Of a stretch of DNA of 23,473 nt, positions 9,097 to 15,813 are shown piece after piece; the first letter of the stretch is position 1; each line of letters starts with the position of its first letter. Source of the DNA: CAZEFK01 sp964511405. Its GTDB lineage: Bacteria > Pseudomonadota > Alphaproteobacteria > Elsterales > Elsteraceae. A program made the translations under genes and the position numbers. The stretch covers positions 1 through 23,473 of the forward strand of contig CAZEFK010000117.1 in assembly GCA_964511405.1 (NCBI GenBank), read 5' to 3'. The notes beneath the pieces are model-generated. The model ran no database searches, had not been told where the DNA came from, and saw nothing but the letters and a program-made list of their open reading frames with translations.

Positions 9097-10335
9097 CTAC
9101 AGGCTTGGACAGGCCGTGCCGCGCACCCCGGCTTCGATGAACGCCTGGATGCAGTCCTGGAAGTCGTCCGCGAACGCCACCGTCCCGGCGGCAAAATGAC
9201 CGGTGTACCTCGACCGTGGATAGATCATGAGATGCGGAATTCCGGCCGCGCGGAACCGTTCGTCGGCATAGTCGAAACCTTCCTTCGCCCGCTTGAAGTA
9301 CTCATCTCCCGGGAATTCGATAAGGACCACAGGGATCGGCTTAGCGATGCGATCGATTACCATCTTGAACTGTCGCAGCCGGTTATCCTGCCCCTCGTCC
9401 TTTTCCGTATCCAAATCGGGCAGATAGGTCATGTCGGGCGCCAGCGGAATACTGCCGACCACGTCAATCACGCCATCGATGACCGACGCGTTGGACCAGG
9501 TCAGCAAGCCCAGGGCGATCGACCCGCCAGTCGATTGGCCGGTCAGAACCACGCGCCGGTAGCCGGCCGCCTTCAGCAGCGGCAGCCGCGCGTTGTACTG
9601 GTGATAGATCGCCTGATGGTTGCTCTCCCAGCACGGGTCGCGGTCGAAGCGCAGCACATCCCAGCCCGCCTCGTTGAGCTTGTAGAGGAAGGGGTGGATC
9701 TCATCGAGGATGTTGCTGCTGCAGTTGCCGCCGAAGCCGTGCGAGAAGACGATCACGCCCTTGGCCCGCTGCGGCCCCCAGAAGCCGGTGCCGTTGCGCG
9801 ACCGGTCGCCGCTCCGGTCGTTCTCGTATACGAACGGGCCGATCGCATAGCGCACGCGGGACTGGGTCGCTTCGGCCAGCGCCCGGCCGAGATCGTCCTG
9901 CCACGAGCGCAGAACGGCGTCGTCCACGGCGACGATCACGCAGTCGGCCAGCCGCCCCCGATCCCGCTGTCGCTTGTTGCAGCCGTCCAGCGCCGCCGTC
10001 TGCGCCGCCTCGGCGGTCGGGTAGTTGCCGCCGCCCCCGGCGACCAGGCCGGCTTTCGAGACAGCCAGGGCCCGGTGGAACTGCGAGCGGGCGAAGAACC
10101 GGTAGGATCGACCGAACGCGCGCTCGCCCTGGGCGTCGGCCAGAAAGAACGGTGCCGCCAGCCGCGCCCGCGTCTCTGCCGCCTTGTCGAGCAGCGCCTG
10201 TGGCGGCGGCGCGGCGGCCAGGTTCTCCTCGGGCGCGACATTCGGATACAGGATCGCGTCCGCACAACCGCCCAACATCAGCACCACGGCCGCTCCCAGC
10301 GCCCGCGCCGCGCCCCGCCACCCCTGCACGCCCAT
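9097..10335 (-). CDS. Lipoprotein alpha/beta hydrolase
   Basis: A 412-residue exported lipoprotein with an alpha/beta-hydrolase domain. Residues 1-23 form a lipoprotein signal peptide ending in LGGC, with Cys24 as the lipidated residue. A middle region (about 75-145) has an Ala-rich pattern with YPTAEAAQTAALDGC and DCVIVAVDDAV, reminiscent of the small DUF4189-type domain; this likeness is by eye. The hydrolase domain starts near residue 192 with the oxyanion strand VIVFSHGFGG. It has nucleophile Ser268 in GQSTGG, a likely acid Asp344 in FPGDEYF and a likely base His380 in YTGHFA, so a complete triad. Six further cysteines may form disulfides in the periplasm. The substrate is unknown. It sits 76 bp upstream of the PLP-enzyme gene on the same strand and may share its transcript. 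Confidence 0.88.
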   Translation of the reverse strand: MGVQGWRGAARALGAAVVLMLGGCADAILYPNVAPEENLAAAPPPQALLDKAAETRARLAAPFFLADAQGERAFGRSYRFFARSQFHRALAVSKAGLVAGGGGNYPTAEAAQTAALDGCNKRQRDRGRLADCVIVAVDDAVLRSWQDDLGRALAEATQSRVRYAIGPFVYENDRSGDRSRNGTGFWGPQRAKGVIVFSHGFGGNCSSNILDEIHPFLYKLNEAGWDVLRFDRDPCWESNHQAIYHQYNARLPLLKAAGYRRVVLTGQSTGGSIALGLLTWSNASVIDGVIDVVGSIPLAPDMTYLPDLDTEKDEGQDNRLRQFKMVIDRIAKPIPVVLIEFPGDEYFKRAKEGFDYADERFRAAGIPHLMIYPRSRYTGHFAAGTVAFADDFQDCIQAFIEAGVRGTACPSL

Positions 10336-10349
10336 GTCTGGCCTTCTGC

Positions 10350-10365
10350 CCGAAATCTCTTTCGG
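10350..10365 (-). promoter_or_regulatory. Short perfect hairpin in the leader of the lipoprotein hydrolase gene
   Basis: CCGAAA and TTTCGG form a perfect 6-bp stem around a 4-nt loop, ending 15 nt before the ATG at 10335. It has no T-run on the minus strand, so it is a poor terminator. It may mark the boundary between the upstream dehydrogenase-like gene and this one, or shape the leader RNA. Confidence 0.25.
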
Positions 10366-10419
10366 CGGTCATGCTGGCACAGCTTGGAATTGATGCAAAC
10401 TCCCGATGACACCCCATGG

Positions 10420-11226
10420 CTAGGACGGCTCGAACGAGCCGGACCAGCCGAAGAACCGCGCGACCGCAGGCGCCTGGTAGTCGAGCATGCGTTCGCCCAG
10501 CACCACCGGATGGCCGCGCCGCCGGGCCTCGGCGATCAGGCGGGTCTCGCGCGGCTTCATGATCACCTCGGCGACGACCGCGCCGGGGGCCAGGCGGTCC
10601 GGATCGAACGGCAGCGGGTCATCGGCCGCCATGCCGATCGGCGAGGCGTTGATCGCGATATCGAAGCCCGCCGGATCCGGCCGCGCCGCGGCTTGAGCGG
10701 TGCCGCCGGCCGCGCGCACCCGCTCGGCCAGGGCTGCCGCCCGGACCGCGTCGACATCGTAGATGGCGAGCTCGCGCGCGCCGCGGTCGACCAGGGGAAA
10801 GGCGATCGCCGAGCCGGCGCCGCCGGCGCCGACCAGCAGGATGCGCCGGCCGGCGACATCGTGGCCGGCCGCCTTGACTCCGTCGGCGAACCCCACGCCG
10901 TCGACCATCTCGCCGATCCAGCCGCCGTCCGGCCGCGGCTTGACCACGTTGACGGCGCCGGCGCGGCGCGCTTCGGGCCCGAGATCGGCCAGCAGCGGCA
11001 GGATCGCCATCTTGTGCGGCACCGTCACGATCAGCCCGCCGAGATTGGCGATCCGGCGCAGCCCCGCCAGCGCCTCGGCCAAGTGGGCGGGCTCGACACG
11101 CAGCGCCACCATGCAGGCGTCGATGCCGGCGGCCGCCAGCAGCGGATTGAACACCATGGGCGCGCGCACCTGCGCGACCGGGTCGCCCATGATCGCATAG
11201 AGGCGGGTCGTGCCGGTGATCGCCAT
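10420..11226 (-). CDS. Shikimate-dehydrogenase-like NAD(P)-dependent oxidoreductase
   Basis: A 268-residue protein of the shikimate/quinate dehydrogenase fold. The start is ATG at 11226, with GAGGA about 7 nt upstream. The N-terminal domain keeps GDP (14-16), the catalytic Lys72 in VTVPHK, Asn93 in GAVN and Asp109. The Rossmann domain has the nucleotide loop GAGGAGSA (133-140), and the C-terminal region keeps NASPIGM (193-199) and Gln251 in MLDYQA. However, the two serines that bind the shikimate carboxylate in AroE (S-x-S before P) are Val20 and Ala22 here, and the usual N-T before the catalytic Asp is Met107-Val108. It is therefore probably not the housekeeping AroE but an AroE-like enzyme with another substrate. 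It is the first gene of the minus-strand group running down to 6236. Confidence 0.87.
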   Translation of the reverse strand: MAITGTTRLYAIMGDPVAQVRAPMVFNPLLAAAGIDACMVALRVEPAHLAEALAGLRRIANLGGLIVTVPHKMAILPLLADLGPEARRAGAVNVVKPRPDGGWIGEMVDGVGFADGVKAAGHDVAGRRILLVGAGGAGSAIAFPLVDRGARELAIYDVDAVRAAALAERVRAAGGTAQAAARPDPAGFDIAINASPIGMAADDPLPFDPDRLAPGAVVAEVIMKPRETRLIAEARRRGHPVVLGERMLDYQAPAVARFFGWSGSFEPS

Positions 11227-11388
11227 GGTGTTTCCTCGGATGGGTCTTGGTTGCGGCCCTGCCAGGAAGCATATTTGCCGCCGTCCGCCAACCCGCCCCA
11301 TGGGCCACCATGCGTCTCAGCCATTCCCGCTGCGCCGCGCCCTGGTCGCACAAGCCGACGCACTGGACGCCGACCAGCTGCTGGCGCT

Positions 11389-11481
11389 CAGACCAACCTG
11401 CTGGCCCTCAACGCCACGATCGAGGCGGCGCGCGCCGGCGAGCACGGCAAGGGCTTCGCCGTGGTTCCGCCGCAGCTTTGA
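11389..11481 (+). pseudogene. Remnant of a methyl-accepting chemotaxis protein (signalling hairpin tip)
   Basis: The plus strand encodes, in one frame, QTNLLALNATIEAARAGEHG followed by KGFAVV, the nearly invariant hairpin tip of chemoreceptors. It then runs into PPQL and a TGA at 11479-11481. Nothing receptor-like precedes or follows it in any frame, so this is a fragment of about 30 codons. By my count 70 of 74 bases (11392-11465) match the reverse complement of 12109-12182 inside the intact chemoreceptor gene. The E-H-G wording differs from the D-A-G of that neighbour, so the parent may have been a different receptor gene. Confidence 0.65.
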
Positions 11482-11513
11482 GCGGGATGTGCATGAAATG
11501 GAATCGTCGTGAT

Positions 11514-11610
11514 TCCCCCTCCTCCCAACCTCCTCCCACAAGGGGAGGAGGAGCGCGGCGGTAGCAGCTTCGCCCCTCCCCCCCCTGTGGGAGGAGGTCG
11601 GGTGGAGGGG
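11514..11610. repeat. REP-like inverted repeat pair
   Basis: Two C/G-rich arms face each other across a spacer of about 20 bases. The left arm (about 11514-11550) contains CCTCCTCCCACAAGGGGAGG, itself a hairpin with a 9-bp stem. The right arm (about 11573-11610) contains the inverted version around CCTGTGGGAGGAGGTCGGG. The reverse complement of the right arm matches the left arm over most of about 35 bases, so the whole can fold as one long hairpin or as two smaller ones. It looks like the short palindromic elements scattered between genes in many GC-rich alphaproteobacteria. It encodes nothing. Confidence 0.6.
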
Positions 11611-11670
11611 TGCCAGCACTCCGGTCCAATGTTTTCTTGATGATCTCATCCTGCTCTAGGCGGACGGTTC

Positions 11671-11719
11671 GCCAAGTCCTTCGGTCATTTATGCCTTGAC
11701 CAACGATACTTGGCTTTTT
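11671..11719 (+). terminator. Putative intrinsic terminator for plus-strand transcription
   Basis: GCCAAGT (11671-11677) pairs with ACTTGGC (11708-11714), and inside it GGTCA (11683-11687) pairs with TGACC (11697-11701). The outer arm is followed at once by five T on the plus strand. The T-run touches the stop codon of the minus-strand chemoreceptor gene (11718-11720). On the minus strand no T-run follows the hairpin, so it fits plus-strand termination better. No intact plus-strand gene now leads into it. Confidence 0.45.
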
Positions 11720-14357
11720 AAGCTAGGACGCTGCGCAGGAAGGAATTGATCTCCTCGCGCAGGGCGACGGCCTGGCGGCTCATGTCCTCGGCGGCGCCCA
11801 GGGCGGCGCCGGCCTTCTCGCCGGTCACCGCGGCGGTGCGGGTGACGGCGTCGACATTGGCCGACACGGCGCCGGCGCCGTCCATCGCGCGCTGGACGCT
11901 GTCGACGATCGCGGCGGTGGCCGTTCCCTGCTCGTCCACGGCCTCGGCGATGGTGGTGGCGGCCTCGGCGATCTGGTGCACCTTGCCGACGATGGTGTCG
12001 ATGGCGACGGCGGTGTCCGCCGCCGAGGACTGGATCTGGCTGAGCTGCTCGGCGATGTCCTCGGTCGCCTTGGCGGTCTGGGTCGCCAGCGACTTGACCT
12101 CGCCGGCCACCACGGCGAAGCCCTTGCCGGCGTCGCCGGCCCGCGCCGCCTCGATCGTGGCGTTGAGGGCCAGCAGGTTGGTGCGGCTGGCGATGTCGCC
12201 GATCAGCCGGATCACGTCGGCGATGCGCTCCGACGCCGCCGACAGCTGGCGCACGCGGCGGTCAGTCTCGCGCGCTTCGGCCTCGGCATCGGTGGTGATC
12301 TGGGCCGAATGGGTCGCCTGCCGGCCGATCTCGGCCATGGAGTCCGACAGCCGGCGCGCGGCCTCGACGCAGGTCTCGACCGCGGCGCGCGCGGCCTCGG
12401 TCGCCGTCAGGGCGGCACTGGCCTGGTCGGCCGTGCCGGCGGCCATCGACGTCAGGTCGTCGGCGATGGCGTGGACCCCGGACGACGCCGTCGATACCTG
12501 GTCGACATGCCCGAGCACGCTGGCCTCGAACTCGTCGGCCAGGGCTTTCATGAGCTGCCGGCGCTCGTCCTCGGCGCGCTGGCGGGCGGCAGCGGCCTCG
12601 CGGTCGAGCGCGCGCATGCGCATGGCATTGTCGCGGAAGATCGCCAGCGCTTCGGCCATGCGCGAGATCTCGTCGCCGCCGCCGACCGGGATGTCCGCGT
12701 CGTGACCGTCGGCGATCAGCCGCATCGCCTCGGCCAGGCGCAGCAGGCGCCGGACGATGCGCGGGCCGACATAGACCAGCACGATCAGCAGCGCCGCGGC
12801 GACGCTGGCGACCGCCAGCCCGAGCAGCTGGGTCCGCGCCCGGTCGAGCGCCGCCGCCGCATCGCCCAGGCTCTGCTCGCTGGCCTGCTGGATGATCTGC
12901 ACCAGCTCGTCGACCTGATTGCCCAGCGCCGCGGCCAGCGACCGGTTGGCCGTCAGCAGCCGGGTGTTGTCGGCCACCGTCGCCAGCCACTGGCCGCGCA
13001 GGGTCATGACGCTGTCGGCGCCGGCGCCGAAGCCGGCGAGCGTCTCGATGTCCCGCGCCAGCTTCGCCCGCTGCTCGTCGGGCACCGCCTGCAGCGCCGC
13101 GTCCAGCGCGGCGCGCGCCTGCGTCAACGGGAGGCCAAGCCTGTCCAGCACCGCCGGCGTCGAGGCGGCCGCGGCCTGGTGCAGCAGGCCGGCCCAGCGG
13201 TCGGCCGCGGTGCCCACACGCGTCACCGCGATCAGGCGGCCGACGCCGGTCTCGACGAACGCCTTGATGCTGGCGTCGACATGGTCCTGCAGGTCGCTGC
13301 CGGCCTCGCCCATGCGGCCGGTGATGTTGAGGGTGAGCGGCACCAGCGAGCCCTCGAGCTCGCCGTCCTTGTCGACGATGTCCTGGATCGCCGCGGTGAC
13401 CTGGGCGCGGTCGCGGGCGCGATCCGCCGCGGGCGTTGCGGGATCCAGCGCGTGGGCAGCGGCGACGAACAGGTTCTTGTCGCCGCTGCCATAGACCATC
13501 ATCGCCGTGATCGGTTCGGCCAGCGCCTTCAGGCTATCGTCGTCCTCGCCGCGCGCCTGGGTCAGGGCGCGCAATTGCTCCTTGATGTCGGCGACGGCGC
13601 TGTCGAAGGTCTGCGAGTAGCGGAGGATCACCTGCTTGTCGGTCTCGATGCCGCACAGGAGCGCCGCCCGGGTCAGCTCGGCGACGCTGCCGCGCAGTTG
13701 GAACACCGGCATCAGCGAGGCATTGAGGTCGTTGGTGAAGGCCGACACCAAGACGGATGTGTCGCTGTGCAGCTGGTCGCCGGTGGCCTTCACGAAGGCG
13801 ATCGACTGCTCCAGCACCGGCCGCATGGTCTCGGCGGTCGTCGCCTGGGCCTGCTCCAGCCGCCGCAGCGTCGCCTCCAGCTTGGCGTCGACCGCCAGCC
13901 GGCGCGCCACCGATTGGTCGACCGCGTGCAGGTTGTCCAGGATCGACGCGCTGCGCTCGCGCATGGCCGCCAGCCGCTGGGGATCGGCACCGACCCCTTG
14001 CATCGCCGCCAGGGTATGGGTCGCATCGTCGCCGAGCGCCGCCAGCTCGCGCGCCACGCCCGCGCGCTCGTCGTCGGAATGGGCGCCGTCGAGGGCCGGC
14101 GCGATCGCCACGATCCCGGCGCTCTCCGTCGCCAGCCGGTGTGCCAGGTTCAGGAGCGGCAGGCTCTCGCCGGTCAGCACGCCGAAGCGCCGGGCGACGC
14201 TGGTATCCGACACCCAGCCGATGCCGGCCGACGCCACCGCCGTCGCCGCGATGGCGGCGAAGGCGAGCAGCAGCCGCCCGGCAATCCCAAGCCCGCGCCG
14301 GTGCCGCCGATCGCCCGGACCGACCGCCACCGCACTCGCTGTCGCAACCCCCGACAC
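11718..14357 (-). CDS. Methyl-accepting chemotaxis protein with large helical sensor
   Basis: An 879-residue transmembrane chemoreceptor; the start is GTG at 14357 after a weak GGGGCGA. Membrane helices lie at about 27-48 and 510-531. Between them is an unusually long periplasmic region of about 460 residues, predicted almost wholly helical and rich in Ala, Leu, Asp and Arg, as in TorS-like or helical-bundle sensors. A HAMP domain follows (about 532-585, with GDEISRMAEALAIFRDN). The cytoplasmic signalling domain runs from about 600 to the end, with the hairpin tip RTNLLALNATIEAARAGDAG at 725-744. The end (LREEINSFLRSVLA) is typical of alphaproteobacterial receptors, and there is no C-terminal CheR-binding pentapeptide. 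It signals to CheA/CheW, which are not encoded here. The ligand is unknown. Confidence 0.93.
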   Translation of the reverse strand: MSGVATASAVAVGPGDRRHRRGLGIAGRLLLAFAAIAATAVASAGIGWVSDTSVARRFGVLTGESLPLLNLAHRLATESAGIVAIAPALDGAHSDDERAGVARELAALGDDATHTLAAMQGVGADPQRLAAMRERSASILDNLHAVDQSVARRLAVDAKLEATLRRLEQAQATTAETMRPVLEQSIAFVKATGDQLHSDTSVLVSAFTNDLNASLMPVFQLRGSVAELTRAALLCGIETDKQVILRYSQTFDSAVADIKEQLRALTQARGEDDDSLKALAEPITAMMVYGSGDKNLFVAAAHALDPATPAADRARDRAQVTAAIQDIVDKDGELEGSLVPLTLNITGRMGEAGSDLQDHVDASIKAFVETGVGRLIAVTRVGTAADRWAGLLHQAAAASTPAVLDRLGLPLTQARAALDAALQAVPDEQRAKLARDIETLAGFGAGADSVMTLRGQWLATVADNTRLLTANRSLAAALGNQVDELVQIIQQASEQSLGDAAAALDRARTQLLGLAVASVAAALLIVLVYVGPRIVRRLLRLAEAMRLIADGHDADIPVGGGDEISRMAEALAIFRDNAMRMRALDREAAAARQRAEDERRQLMKALADEFEASVLGHVDQVSTASSGVHAIADDLTSMAAGTADQASAALTATEAARAAVETCVEAARRLSDSMAEIGRQATHSAQITTDAEAEARETDRRVRQLSAASERIADVIRLIGDIASRTNLLALNATIEAARAGDAGKGFAVVAGEVKSLATQTAKATEDIAEQLSQIQSSAADTAVAIDTIVGKVHQIAEAATTIAEAVDEQGTATAAIVDSVQRAMDGAGAVSANVDAVTRTAAVTGEKAGAALGAAEDMSRQAVALREEINSFLRSVLA

Positions 14358-14421
14358 GCTCGCCCCACCACTGCAGAAAAAGTCGGACGAATTTAGGCCG
14401 GGTCGGTGACGACTATGTGTC

Positions 14422-14441
14422 GGCCCCCAGGTTTGGGGACC
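14422..14441 (-). terminator. Possible hairpin after ndh
   Basis: Just downstream of the NDH-2 stop codon the minus strand reads GGTCCCCAAACCTGGGGGCC, which can form a GC-rich stem of six or more pairs around a small loop. No T-run follows, so it is only a weak candidate for an intrinsic terminator between ndh and the chemoreceptor gene. Confidence 0.3.
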
Positions 14442-14442
14442 G

Positions 14443-15798
14443 TCAGTGCAGCTTGAGGCTCGGCTGGGTCACGCGCTGCAGCCGGCTGGCGAGGACCAGA
14501 ACCGCAGTGCGCATGGGGCCATGCAAGGCCAGCTGGTGCATCCGGTACAGCGACGCATAGGCCATGCGCGCCAGCCAGCCTTCGATCAGGTGGCTCTTGC
14601 GGAACACGCCGCCCATCAGGCTGCCGGCCGCGGTATGGCGGCTCAGCGACACCAGTGATCCGAAGTCGCGATAGACGAAGGCCGGCAGCGGCCGGTGCCG
14701 CAGGCGCCGGCGCAGGGACTTGGCCAGCAGGCTGGCCTGCTGGTGGGCGGCCTGGGCGCGCGCCGGCACCGGCCGGTCGGTTCCCGGCTGCGGGCAGTGG
14801 GCGCAGTCGCCCATCGCAAAGACGTCGTCGTCGCGCACGGCCTGCAGGGTCGGCCGGACCAGGACCTGCCCGGTCCGACTGGTCTCCAATCCCGGAATCC
14901 CGGCCAGGAACGCGGGCGCCTTGATGCCGGCCGCCCAGATCTTCAGCGCGGCCGGGACCGTCGAGCCATCGGCCAGATGGACGGCTGCGGCGTCGATCCG
15001 CGCCACCTCGGCCCCAGTCAGCACGCGGATCCCGAGTGCCTCCAAGGCGCCATGGACCGAGCCGGACAGGCACTCCGGCAGCGCCGGAAGGATCCGCGGC
15101 GCAGCCTCGACCAGGGTGATCCGCAGGGCCTCGGGCCCGATCGCGATGTCGTAGGCCCTCAGCTCCTCGGCCATGGCCTTGAGCTCCGCCGCCAGCTCGA
15201 CGCCGGTGGCGCCCGCGCCGATGATCGCCACCTCGACGGAGCCGGAAGGGTCGGTGCCCGACGCGGCCGCCAGAACCGCGACCAACAGGTCGCGGTGCAG
15301 CGCCTCGGCCTGGATGCGGGTGTCGAGGAACCGGCAATGGTCACGCGCACCTGGCGTCCCGAACTCGTTGCTGACACTGCCCACCGCCAGCACCAGGGTG
15401 TCGTAGGCGAGCCTGCGGCGCGGCACGATCTCGCGGCCGGCGTCATCGGCGATCGGCGCCAGCAGCAGCTCATGGCGGGCCCGGTCGAGGCCGTCCATGC
15501 GGCCGAACTGATAGTGGAAGCCGTGCCGGCGCGCATGGCCGGCATAGCCCAGCTCGTCCTGGAAGGAATTGAGGGTGCCGGCCGCCACTTCGTGCAGCAG
15601 CGGCTTCCAGAGATGGGTGGGGTTGGCGTCGACCAGGATGACGTCGGCCCGCCCGCGCCGGCCGAGTCCGTCGCCGACGCGGGTCGCCAGTTCCAGGCCG
15701 CCGGCGCCGCCGCCGACAATGAGGATGCGATGCCGGCCGGACACGCGACCCGGTGGTGGCGGGCGGGCGATGACGGTCGGCTGCTCGATCCTGTCCAC
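14443..15798 (-). CDS. ndh: Type II NADH:quinone dehydrogenase (NDH-2)
   Basis: A 451-residue FAD-dependent, non-proton-pumping NADH dehydrogenase on the inner face of the membrane. It passes electrons from NADH to ubiquinone. The start is GTG at 15798. The first dinucleotide fold is ILIVGGGAGGLELA (about 25-38, FAD). The second is VAIIGAGATGVELAAEL (about 193-209, NADH). The FAD-contacting VFAMGDCAH is near residue 325, followed by the quinone-site motif AQAAHQQ. The C-terminal part (WLARMAYASLYRMHQLALHG) is the amphipathic membrane anchor typical of NDH-2. It lies 15 bp behind the AsmA-family gene and is probably co-transcribed with it. The gene symbol rests on family motifs; a sulfide:quinone reductase is less likely because its conserved cysteines are missing. 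Confidence 0.88.
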   Translation of the reverse strand: MDRIEQPTVIARPPPPGRVSGRHRILIVGGGAGGLELATRVGDGLGRRGRADVILVDANPTHLWKPLLHEVAAGTLNSFQDELGYAGHARRHGFHYQFGRMDGLDRARHELLLAPIADDAGREIVPRRRLAYDTLVLAVGSVSNEFGTPGARDHCRFLDTRIQAEALHRDLLVAVLAAASGTDPSGSVEVAIIGAGATGVELAAELKAMAEELRAYDIAIGPEALRITLVEAAPRILPALPECLSGSVHGALEALGIRVLTGAEVARIDAAAVHLADGSTVPAALKIWAAGIKAPAFLAGIPGLETSRTGQVLVRPTLQAVRDDDVFAMGDCAHCPQPGTDRPVPARAQAAHQQASLLAKSLRRRLRHRPLPAFVYRDFGSLVSLSRHTAAGSLMGGVFRKSHLIEGWLARMAYASLYRMHQLALHGPMRTAVLVLASRLQRVTQPSLKLH

Positions 15799-15813
15799 GG
15801 CGGCTGCTCAGCC

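Larger units (their letters stand above)
11227..11717. other. Gene-free scar between AroE-like gene and chemoreceptor gene
   Basis: This 491-bp stretch has no intact gene. From left to right it holds the leader of the AroE-like gene, a plus-strand chemoreceptor fragment (11389-11481), a REP-like inverted repeat pair (11514-11610), and a hairpin with a T-run oriented for plus-strand transcription (11671-11719). Together they look like the remains of a plus-strand chemoreceptor gene that once converged on the present one. Confidence 0.6.

Noticed and set aside
8986..11481. Plus-strand open frame of about 830 codons ending in the chemoreceptor-like fragment
   Set aside because: Only its last 31 codons resemble a protein family; the rest is antisense to the AroE-like and lipoprotein hydrolase genes. 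I keep just the terminal fragment as a pseudogene.
11976..14396. Plus-strand open frame of about 800 codons opposite the chemoreceptor gene
   Set aside because: The minus strand encodes a complete receptor with HAMP and signalling domains; the plus-strand product is low-complexity and motif-free.
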